DNA of 64,000 bases from Blasia pusilla (Eukaryota > Marchantiophyta > Marchantiopsida > Blasiales), in NCBI GenBank assembly GCA_050084515.1, contig CM114274.1:10974001-11038000 (forward strand), in the 5' to 3' direction. Made by a program: the position numbers and the translations under genes. Positions within the stretch are counted from its first letter, which is position 1; every line of letters starts with the position of its first letter. The notes below the pieces were generated by a model. The model was given only the letters and a program-made list of their open reading frames with translations, was not told the DNA's origin and ran no database searches. Positions 55,150-64,000 of the stretch are shown here, in pieces.

Positions 55150-56390
55150 GTCATAGCAAGCACAGTGAGTGCTAGGGAGCAGGATCGGATCCTACATAGA
55201 GCCAGGAGGTTCAGGTGGGAGGGGACTCATATTTTGCGGGTATAGGGAGATGGTAGGATATTAGTGGTACCTCATCCTTCCCAGCAAGCACGTGTAGTGC
55301 GACATGCCCATGAGGAGTTGAGACATTTTGGAGTAAAGCGTACTCATAGCTTACTCCAGGTTCAGTATTGGTGGCGTGGCATGCATACTGGGGTACAACA
55401 GTTTGTGCCAAGCTTCTAATCCCTGCAGGCAACCGCCCACCGGGGCCAGATGTATGGTATGTGATAGAGTGCAAGCATCCTTCAATGCTCCCACTATGCA
55501 GTTATATCCTTTGCCCATTATTGGTTTAGGTTATCGGTGGAGTTTAGACTTTGCGGGACCTTTGCCATTGACGGGGCGTCATCATAAGTACGTGTTGGTC
55601 ATGGTGGAGCATTTCTCCAAGTGGATAGAGTTGGTGGCACTACCGGACAAGGCGAGCAAGGGAACAACTTATGCATTTCTAGATCGTGTGCTTAGTCACT
55701 TTGGTGCACCGGCGGAGGTGTTGACTGATTAGGGTACCAAGTTCAAGGGAGAGTTTCAGGCCTTGTGTGATTAGGCGCTGACAGATCACCGCACTACGTC
55801 TTGAGATCATCCTGAGGCGGATGGGTTGGCGGAGAGAGGCACGGACGGTGAAGAGAGGATTGCGCAAGTATGGCTTGCAGGGGGGAGAGTTGAGGGAGTG
55901 GGACCTACAGTTGCCATGGTTGGCTATGGGCTATCGCTTTAGTCGGCAGGCATCCTTGGCGTCATTTTCATTGTACTTTTTGCTCTTTGGGAGAGAGCCA
56001 GATTTACTTGCAGCCATTCGACGTGACATGGCGGAGGTGTTAGATCTTGATGATCCAGATGTGTGGATACAAGCATATTCTCAGAGGGTGGAGGTTTTTC
56101 GTAGAGTTATGCCTATGGCCTTTGAAAACTTAGCTATTGCTCAACATAGAGATACATTGAGGTACGCGAACATTCATGGAGGAGGTTATCGTCCAAGGAT
56201 TAGGAGGTTTCATCATGGAGATTACGTGTATTTACAGCAGGCGGCACCCACGACGCTAGATGTCACTGCAGGACGCACGATCCTACGTGTGCGCGAGTTA
56301 TTACCGACCGGAGTCCTCATATTGGAGGGACGAGATGTATGGTTTGGAAGGACAATGTGTGCAATTGTGAGCCATGTCATCTTCCGAACG
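55150..56390 (+). pseudogene. Integrase (gypsy C)
   Basis: The zinc part is RHAHEELRHFGVKRTHSLL, with the C-x2-C side disturbed by a short frame change before MVCDRVQASF. The core has WSLDFAGPLPLTGRHH, APAEVLTD (then a stop) and EADGLAER, so Asp, Asp and Glu are all visible. The C-terminal part has MPMAFENLAIAQHRDTLRY, GGGYRPRIRRFHHGDYVYL and GRTILRVRELLPTGVLILEG, continuing into the PHD finger. Stops lie at 55,729, 55,771 and 55,801. Confidence 0.8.
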
Positions 56391-56600
56391 TAGACGTGAC
56401 AATGGATCAAAGCTTGGCAGTGGCACCTACAGGCTTGAGGTGTATGTTGTGCGGATGTGCAAGGGATGCAACCACCATGTTGGTATGTGATGATTGTTCT
56501 CGAGGGTGGCATATGTCATGCCTCAACCCCCCTCTTGATGTAGTTCCCACGCGATGATGGATTCGTCTGAGATGTGTATAGGGTAGTAGGTCATGTGAGA
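56391..56600 (+). pseudogene. PHD finger at the end of Pol (gypsy C)
   Basis: After the linker CEPCHLPNVDVTMDQSLA the sequence reads LRCMLCGCARDATTMLVCDDC, split here as C-M-L-C, C-D-D-C, then GWHMSCLNPPLDVVP. The ligands C-x2-C, C-x2-C and H-x2-C are complete, and the conserved Trp before the His is kept. The last pair is degenerate (RLRC after a stop). It is better preserved than in copy B. The C4HC3 layout and the PPL motif after the sixth ligand identify a PHD finger rather than a retroviral knuckle. Confidence 0.85.
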
Positions 56601-56797
56601 GAGATGTGATATTTTCTATCTGGAGTTTGGGGGATCCAATTGCTAGCTAGGGGGGCGGTTGTGTGATCTCCATGTATATGTATGAGTTGATTTTTGTACA
56701 TGTGTGGATCGATCCGTGTGTGGGGAAGATCGGTGTTGTGTGGTGTAAATGTAAGGAGCGATGTATGTTGTGTAGCGATATGTATGCGCACGACAGC

Positions 56798-57400
56798 TGT
56801 CACATCTGAGTAGCCGATAGGCCGAGATCTATCGTGGATAGGGCGTAGGAGCCAACGAACTATCTTGAGTGTAACTTTTTCCCACTGTGTCAGATGAGGT
56901 TGAGGATAGGATTGGGTCTAGAAGGTCATTTCTGACAACTTTCATGTTGAGATCTTTCACAGCCGGGTGACTTGTTAACCAGGTTACCCGCCCCTGGTAA
57001 CCTGTGCGCGTAGGTTACCAAGGGGATGGTTTTTTTAGGGAAGAGCCTTTTGGCTCTTCCAACCCTATATAAGAGAGGAAGATGGCTTTCCTAAGCTATC
57101 TTTCTCATGTTGGGCCGTTGGAGCACCTCTCTTGTATGTGTGTGAGATAGGACTAGGGTGCTATCCTGCGTCCAAAGCCCTCTGAGTAAGGTGGGTAGAA
57201 ACTTCCCATGGTTTTGGGGTGATAAATTAACCTTCTTGTAGAGGGATAGAGGAAAAATAAGTACCATGGCTCGAAGGGTGTTAAAATTTCACCCCACGAT
57301 ATTGGTGGTAATGGGGGATTTTACCACCCCTTGTAAATAGGCTCATGCTTAGGGTGGTAACTTTAAACCATTTCCAGTACTTATACCTACTCCACCCTTT
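56798..57400 (+). repeat. 3' LTR of gypsy copy C
   Basis: The start TGTCACATC and the preceding GCGCACGAC match the body-LTR border of copy B. A CAGGTTACC - 7 bases - GGTAACCTG palindrome lies near 56,978-57,002, and a TATA-like CTATATAAGAG at about 57,064. No 5' partner is in the window, so the end is approximate. Confidence 0.6.
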
Positions 57401-58106
57401 ACTAATTGCTATGAGAAGATAAGATCTTGAAACCAGATTTGAGAAGAAAGTGATGAGAAATGATCAAATGAAAATGAGTAACATGGACCTACCTACATCC
57501 ATGAGAGAAACATTTTGAGATCTTCCTAATTTCAATGGAATACAAATGATAGTGCTTTTCACTCCCTCTCTCATGTCTACTCTCCACCTAAAAACACACA
57601 CCATGAAGTTCACATGAAGTTGTGGATTCAGCTTAGTCTATGAACAAAACTCCTCCAACCACTCGCTATGAATCGTCCTTAAGACTTCTATTATCTTCTC
57701 TAGAGAGTTTTTCTCTCAAAAGCAAGTTCTTGCCTCCTCCTTTTGTCATTCTTCTATCTATTTGGTTCATGACTCAATCTCAATATGTTTAGTCGTATAT
57801 AAGTTACAAGACACTCTTTAGTAAACACCTTCTTCTCAAAATTTCATACATTTTGAGAATAAGTGTGACACAATTAAAAGTGAGAGATTGTGGGTAGATT
57901 CTTTTTTTACTCTGTCAAGAACTGCGGAAATATTGATAGTCAATCTTTTGCATATTTCTGATATGTTCTTTTGTAGTGTAATAGAAACAATATTCCGCAT
58001 AGCTTCTCCTGATGATTTTGGTGCGTGCCTTTAGTCGGATTTGGCATTAAGACATAGGCTAGATACATAAAAATTTACATAAATGCCCAAATTGAATGGT
58101 TGGAGT
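57401..58106. other. Spacer between gypsy C and copia F
   Basis: AT-rich sequence without a recognised gene or repeat pair. Confidence 0.4.
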
Positions 58107-58528
58107 TGTTGAAGAAATAATGTCTTGTGACTTATCTTATAGGAATGAGATTTACGGATGGATAAGTGAGTAATAACTGATTAGATGACTAGAGAGAGGA
58201 ATGAATTGAAAGAAAATTTCTATGAGTATAAAAGGAGCATGTTGTGGTAGGTAAGCTCTCTTGCTCACATGTTATTGAAGAGAGCGTCAGAGTCTCTAGA
58301 ATTGAGGAGACTTTATAGATGTTGTTATGTGCACATTGCTCGGTGAAGAGTAGACGTGGTGGAGAGAAAGTAAGAAGTACTATCATTTGTATCTACTGAG
58401 AAGCTAGTAAAGTCTCAAATTATTTATGTTGTGGATGTAGCTCTCAAGTGGAGAAAACTATGTTACTTCTTGTATACGATTTGATTTTGTGCTTATCTCT
58501 CTTAAAATCTAGCTTCTAGATCCATTCA
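58107..58528 (+). repeat. 5' LTR of copia F
   Basis: It pairs with 61,984-62,383; the TATA-like ATAAAAGG lies near 58,226. The right border is approximate, and no initiator-tRNA primer site is recognisable after it. Confidence 0.65.
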
Positions 58529-58589
58529 TTTGTAAAAATTTTATGAGAGTCGTAGTTAGAATGCATAGATTGAGAAGATGTCTTTGAAA

Positions 58590-59130
58590 TCTTGAATGCA
58601 AAGTTTGAAGTGGAGAAGTTTGATTGGAAGTTTGGGTTATAGCAACTCAAAGTGAAAGATCTTCTTGTGGAGCAAGGGTTACATAAAGCTTTGGGCATTC
58701 AACCTGAAGATAAGACTAATCATGAATGGGAGGAGATAAATATGAGAGCAATAAGTAATATTGGGTTAAGTCTTGTTGATGATGTGCTCTACAATGTTAT
58801 GAATGAGTCCTTGGCACTAAAGCTTTGGCTAAGCTTGAAAGTCTATTTATGACCAGGTCATTGGCAAATCAACTCTATTTGAAACAACAACTTTATACTC
58901 TTACTATGAAGGATGGTAGGAGTAATATCATAAATCATCTCAATACATTCAACAAGATTGTTTGTGAAAAATCAAGTATTGATGTTCAATTGGAGGATGA
59001 AGATGGAGCCCTGATCTACCTACCTCATTGCCATCACCCTTCAAGAATCTTGTGACAATTTTGTTATATGGCAAAGATACCAAAGAGCTTGAAGAAGTCT
59101 CTCTCACACTCTCGTAAAATCAAATGAGGA
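58590..59130 (+). pseudogene. Copia F Gag
   Basis: The reading includes KFEVEKFDWKFG, QLKVKDLLVEQGLHKALG, HEWEEINMRAISNIGLSL, LYNVMNESLALKLW, LESLFMTRSLANQLYLKQQL and YTLTMKDGRSNIINHL. These are standard plant copia Gag landmarks. Stops and small indels are present near 58,640, 58,850 and 59,055. Confidence 0.75.
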
Positions 59131-59199
59131 AGACACAAATATTTGGTAATGTGAGACTTTCTCATGCACTTCTTGCAGGGGGTAGACCTGCAGATAGGA

Positions 59200-59913
59200 A
59201 AGTCTTGATCAAGAGCTAGATTAAGGTCTAGATCTAGATTTGGCTTTAATAAGGCTAAATTCAAATTTATTGAGTGCGAAAAGAGGATGTATTTCAAAAG
59301 GGAATGTAGAAATGGTAAAGAAGAAGGTGACAAGGGAAAATTTTGAACATCACATAAAGCAAGTGTGGTGGTTAATTCAAAATTTAATGGAGATATGGAG
59401 AACGTTATGTCGACAACAAGTTGGAATGATTGATTCAAAGATACTTGGATTTTGGATTTTGGTTGCTCATATCATATGTGTCCACATAAGAAGTGGTTGA
59501 GTCATCTAATGATGGAACCACTTTGATGGGAAATGACATTCCTTGAAAATTAGTTGGAATTGGAACAATCCACATCGAGATTTTTGATGGAATTTTTTTG
59601 GATCTTGACGGATGTGCATCATGTACTTGATTTACATAAAAATCTAATTTCTTTAGGTTCCCTAGACACAAAAAATTGGAAGTGGGTTGCTGAAAACGGA
59701 TTACTGAAGGTTTTGAAGGGTATTTTGATTGTAATGAAGAGCAAGAAGTGTGGAAACTTGCATGAATTAGTCGGAGAGACAGTTCTAGGTGGAGCAACTA
59801 TAACATCAACTCAAGGAGAAACTACACATATTACAACAAGGCTATGGCATGCTCAACTTGGTCACATGAGTGAGAGAGGACTTATTGAAGTAAATAAACA
59901 ACAACCAAACTAA
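59200..59913 (+). pseudogene. Copia F nucleocapsid, protease and integrase start
   Basis: A degenerate knuckle (ECEKRMYFKRECRNG) is followed by a frame with ILDFGCSYHMC-like protease sequence near 59,450. HHVLDLHKNLISLGSLD and TRLWHAQLGHMSERGL then mark the GAG-pre-integrase segment. It stops at 59,913, where unrelated sequence begins. Confidence 0.65.
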
Positions 59914-59919
59914 GTGATC

Positions 59920-61124
59920 CTAGAAGTACTAGTAAGGGGAGTGTCTCAAAGGATTCTTGGAACACGAACCCCACTTTAAGCCCCAAACGGCGTCTCAAGG
60001 GCACGGGATGGAACGGGAGTTTGACATTGGAACTCCAAATATGATCCAATTAGCATCATGTTTGGAGTTCCATAATTAGTTTCGTTTGTAGCAAGACATT
60101 CTTATTACATCTCTTTCTAAACTCAGAGAAAATGCATGTAGTTTCTTGATTACATCAAGATGCCACTACTCAATATAACACATAGTGCTCATATGCTACT
60201 TTCATATAGTTGAGTTGACATGTTTCTAGATATATGATGTTTTAGTTATGTGCGTTTTTTTCAAAATTATATTATGTGCTAAGGTGAACGCTTAAGTGTT
60301 CACCATATAAATGGAAAAGAGGATTTCAATAATTCAGATCCATTAATTCTTGCACCGTTCAAAAGGCATAATAAACATTCCGAAATATCCAAAATTTATA
60401 TTCCCACTAGTCATATCAATATAACTTCCACAGTACCGTTCAAAAACTAAAGTAGTAAGCTTCAAGTTCTCTCTAGTCATAATTGTGTGATTCATGCAGT
60501 TCTGTTGCAATGACTACATAATTTCCGCAACTCACATAGTCATATCTTCGTGACTAAACCAGTTGTGTCCGCTTATATAGTAGTCATGTAACTCTACTCT
60601 TCTAGTCATAGTACATGACTACATGAGTCCATACCAACATTTCAAAAAAATAAAATGACTACATGAGTTGCCAACTATAACTGAATGGAGTACACTTGGT
60701 GCATTTTGATAGGATATTCTGAACTTTTGCACACCAACCATGACTAAAGGAGTCGTTGGTGGTAACTAGAAAAATATACACATATGACTAGATGAGTCGT
60801 ACTCAAGTCCACATCATTAGTGACATGTCATAGCAATAGTCCATGTCATCAGTGACACATCACACTAAATAGTCCAGGTCACTGATGATGTGTCATTATT
60901 CCACGTCATCTAAGTGACGTGTCAGTCATGGCCTCATGACTACACCCTCGAGTCATATACCAACCTCCACCTAAGCTGACCATCCTAGTTAGCCTAGTCG
61001 CCAAACAAATATGACTTGGCTTTTGTGTCTAAAGTAGTCGTCAGTCATTGTTAGTCGTGGTATGTAAAGTATGACTCATATGAGTCATATAACCTAGTCA
61101 TAAAACCAGGGATTTCTTCTAGTG
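59920..61124 (+). mobile_element. CACTA-like transposon end with subterminal repeats
   Basis: The right terminus at 61,101-61,124 reads CACTAGAAGAAATCCCTGG on the minus strand, the start typical of CACTA/EnSpm elements. Inside it, from about 60,400 to 61,100, short motifs of the type ATGACTACATGAGTC and TAGTCAT recur in both orientations, as in CACTA subterminal regions. The left end was not found. No transposase is present. Confidence 0.5.
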
Positions 61125-61589
61125 CAAAGGAGTGGATTTCGTAAGCCACACTCGGATTCCAACCCGCGATTCATTTTCGTGACTCGCGGTTAGGGACTCA
61201 CTGGATGTCCATTGGACACTTGGAACCGCCAAGCATGCAAACGCCTTTTGAGGTTTCTGAACCGACCAAGAAGTCTATCCCAAGTCTTCAAAGACTTGCA
61301 TGTGTTGTAAACCACGAAACTATGATGGTTGAGCTTGATAAGAGGTTGAGTCGAGAACTCGGAAAGTGAGAACGTTGATTGACTCACCTGACTAACGTGA
61401 GTGCGTGTATGGGTGTAGATTAGGATTGAGAGCGTATCCTACTGAATGCACGCTTCTCCAACATTAATGATTTACGTTCAAGGAGAGTAGGCCCACAACA
61501 CATGGGGTATGTGGATGCTTATTTTGCAAGGGATCTAGACTAATGGAGATCAACAACACGCTTCATTTTTACCTTTCTTGATGGTCCCA

Positions 61590-61966
61590 TTAGTTGGAAG
61601 TCTACACTTCAGCCAATTATTGCACTCTCTACTATAGAAGCAAAGTATGCTCTAACAAAGGTATCGAAGGAAGCATTATGGTTGAAAAGATTAGTCCGTG
61701 AACTTGGTTTAGCCCAAGATTCATTGGTGTTGCATTGTAACAGCCAAAGTGCTACACGTTGGGCTAAGAATCAAGTGTATCATTCGCAGTCTAAGCACAT
61801 TGACATAAACTATCATTACATTAGAGAGTTGATTGCTGATGGGAAGATATGTCTTCAAAAGATAATCACAAAGGAGAATGCTGCGGATATGCTCACTAAA
61901 CTAGTGTACGTGGAGAAGTTCAATGTATGCTTGAAGTTACTAAATATCAAAGTTATGATAAGGTAA
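61590..61966 (+). pseudogene. Copia F RNase H
   Basis: The reading includes STIEAKYALTKVSKEALWLK, LVLHCNSQSATRWAKNQVYH, SKHIDINYHYIRELIADG and NAADMLTKLVYVEKF, the usual end of copia Pol. The Asp of the usual HCDSQ motif is Asn here. It ends about 18 bp before the 3' LTR. Confidence 0.75.
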
Positions 61967-61983
61967 CAAGACAAGGTGGAGAT

Positions 61984-62383
61984 TGTTAAGAAGTAATGTC
62001 TTGTAACACTAATAAGATTTACGGATGGATGAGTGAATGACTAGAGAGGGATGATTGGAAAGCAAATTTCTATAAATATAAAGGGAGCATGTTTAAGTAG
62101 GTAAGCTATCTTGCTCTCATGTTATTGAAGAGAGCCTCTCTAGGAGTAGAAAATTAAGGAGACTTCATAGATGCAGGTTGGTTGTAGGTATTTTTTCTAG
62201 AGACAAAGGAGGAATCACACAACTAGATGTGTGATTCCTTGGTGAAGAGTAGCCGAGTGGAGAAAGAGTGAGAAGCAGTCTCATTATATCTACCGAGAAG
62301 CTAGTAAATTCTCAAATTATTTCTGAACCAAGTTCCCATACGATGATTATCTCTTCTAAAATCCAGCCTCTTGGATCCATTCT
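61984..62383 (+). repeat. 3' LTR of copia F
   Basis: It pairs with 58,107-58,528. About 45 bp of extra sequence (GGTTGGTTGTAGGTATTTTT and onward) is inserted after CTTCATAGATG. Confidence 0.65.
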
Positions 62384-64000
62384 CTATTTAACTCAAAAAC
62401 CTTGTATGTATTTGATTGTTTTGAATTTGAATCGTACCAACACCGTCAGCCTACAAAATCTCATGTGATGGTCGGTTTTGGCAATGCAACAGGGTCAAAA
62501 TGGCTCTGTTTGGCTCAAAATGGCAGAAGAAAAAGTCTTATAAAGTACAGAGCGTGAGCAGAGGGTGCAGGGCATAGAAGATTCCCTTTGCGTATGAAGG
62601 GACTGCTTGCTAAACATAATCAATTTCCGCGTTCTTCTCACAAGGACAGCCATTCACATAAAATTTTCAACAGAGAACAAGTCTGATATCACCTGATAAC
62701 TTGGCTGGATCTTCGACGAACCTCTGCTTCATAAGATTTTGCAGTGATCATGGGACCTAGTTACTGCCCTTACAAGTTCTCCCTGCCTTTTTTTTTCTCC
62801 ATCTAATCTATTTTTCTCCATCTAGTCCATCCACGTGATAAACTCTCAACCCTTTCTTCCATCTGGCCGCACACTGGTTATGTAACATGTGCACAATTCT
62901 TTTGGCTAGAGAATCAAATAGCATATGTTTCAAATGGATGTCACAGGAGCATATGAGCAGTATCAGTTCGGTCTATTCCAAGTAGTGACAAGAAGATCCA
63001 TCAACCCTGGCCCACGGCGGAGCTAGTGACCAGTTTACTGATGGAATCTTGAGAGGCCAGTCAATATTATCCTGCTTGGACTTTGGCGTTCAAGATCCGA
63101 TTTTTACGTGGAAGTACTTCTGCCTACCACAGATGTCTACATATTTATTCATTTCATCACGGAAGTGACTTCTGATGGTGAGTATTTTGAGCTAAATTAG
63201 TTAGGTAAGTACTGTCTACAGTTTAGGGTGTGGGTCAGTGTGGGTTGGGTGTATGTGGCTATTCCTTGTTGCAAGTTAGCGGATGGTAATTCATTGAAGT
63301 GATCAGCACTGTGACAATAAATAGGAGTAAATAAGAGGTTTGAAGTGGTGCGGTTTATATCTATTGACAACTATTTGCCACCAAGTCCACATATCATGGG
63401 CTAATCTAGGAGTGAAATGGAATGAAGGGCTAGAAGTCGAAGGTCAGTCTGCAACTAGCTAGTTACAATTTAAATATAAGTGCAGGATTAAATGACCACC
63501 CGCAGACTTTTTACATGTGAAGAAGAAGCTCTATGGCACTTTCTCTCCCCATTTTCGACTGTTCCATTCCATTTTCAAAAGCCAATGTAACAAATGGACG
63601 CCTAACCTAGTAAAACATGGGAAGGACCCACTTTCTCCTAGAGGAGCATATATGGTGAGAAACAGATCTCTTACTTCGGCTACATCTATGAGCTTCTTGC
63701 CAAAACCTTAGTAGCTCCTGAAGATTGCTGTCATCAACTTGCTATATGAGCACATGAACGAGCGCCCTAAGATCCCGTCCTGTCTTACGTCTATTGATTT
63801 ACAAGGTTTGGGACTAATCCCATTTAGATCCATAAAATCTACCAAGATCTTAATTTCCTAAGACTCATCAACCACAGTGGTTATAACGGTATCTCAATTG
63901 AGTGATGTCACGAACGCAGGTGGTACTAAATGCGGTTCCTTACAGGCTACAGTGGTAAGATTTGTTGTCGACGGATCGATACACGCGGGCGCTCCCGGGA
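62384..64000. other. Right edge, no recognised features
   Basis: Open frames are short and unrelated to known families; no LTR, inverted repeat or RNA gene was seen. Confidence 0.4.

Larger units (their letters stand above)
38400..57400 (+). mobile_element. Ty3/gypsy retrotransposon copy C, split by a MULE
   Basis: The plus-strand order is gag, zinc knuckles, protease, C5-methyltransferase, RT (interrupted at 43,032, resuming at 54,087), RNase H, integrase, PHD finger, 3' LTR from 56,798. No 5' LTR is seen before gag, whose ATG follows unrelated sequence within about 20 bp, so the left end is truncated or rearranged. Many in-frame stops are present. The right end of the LTR is an estimate. 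Confidence 0.85.
58107..62383 (+). mobile_element. Decayed Ty1/copia element F
   Basis: Direct LTRs of about 400 bp (58,107-58,528 and 61,984-62,383) start TGTTGAAGAA / TGTTAAGAAG and share TTACGGATGGAT and GAAGCTAGTAAA. Between them are gag, a protease-to-integrase start and, after a large gap, RNase H. Most of integrase and RT is replaced by about 1.6 kb of other sequence that includes a CACTA-like end. No clear target duplication was found. Confidence 0.75.

Noticed and set aside
62384-64000. Short ORFs at 62,268-62,468 and 63,517-63,711
   Set aside because: The first overlaps the 3' LTR of copia F; the second has no recognisable motif or context.

Overview
This is nuclear DNA of a plant, most likely a land plant with a repeat-rich genome; a streptophyte alga cannot be excluded. 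The evidence is Ty1/copia, Ty3/gypsy, MULE, CACTA-like and hAT-like elements nested in one another, copia primer sites matching initiator tRNA-Met, GT-AG introns, and two cinnamoyl-CoA-reductase-like genes. I cannot name the species. Only the reductase pair looks like host genes, and each copy carries one frameshift.

Layout. 1-6,760: minus-strand Ty3/gypsy copy A, running off the left edge and split in gag by a truncated gypsy remnant. 6,760-8,898: AT-rich spacer with two short related repeats. 8,899-21,237: minus-strand gypsy copy B with both LTRs and a truncated Ty1/copia element (E) in its leader. 21,238-24,800: no gene seen. 24,810-27,703: divergent reductase pseudogene pair. 27,887-32,902: well preserved Ty1/copia element (D) with a perfect 5-bp target duplication. 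32,903-38,400: mostly unassigned, with two decayed ORF remnants, a perfect hairpin and an hAT-like miniature element. 38,400 to about 57,400: plus-strand gypsy copy C, split in its reverse transcriptase by an 11.05-kb Mutator-like element (43,033-54,086, 9-bp target duplication). 58,107 to about 62,383: decayed Ty1/copia element (F) containing a CACTA-like end. 62,384-64,000: nothing recognisable.

Two systems stand out. First, gypsy A, B and C are one family. Each carries a C5-cytosine DNA methyltransferase domain (motifs I, IV, VI, VIII, IX and X readable) between protease and reverse transcriptase. B and C also end in a PHD finger after the integrase; this end of A lies outside the window. 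The element therefore paired a DNA-methylation writer with a probable chromatin reader. Methyltransferase capture by retrotransposons has been reported in dinoflagellates and the alga Klebsormidium; I do not know of a description of the combination with a terminal PHD finger.

Second, the Mutator-like element has two divergent genes. One is a transposase with a WRKY/GCM1-like zinc finger, a MULE core and a SWIM-type C-terminus. The other is a four-exon gene with a ParB-like domain and a C-terminal half resembling N4/N6 DNA methylases. The element's introns, its intergenic promoter and one flank hold about 35 copies of a 27-bp palindrome. In one intron six copies start exactly 64 bp apart. The palindrome arms co-vary between clusters, and none lies in an exon.

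Nearly all element genes are broken by in-frame stops of C-to-T or G-to-A type and by small indels, so these are fossils whose architecture is still legible. Copia D is the best preserved.
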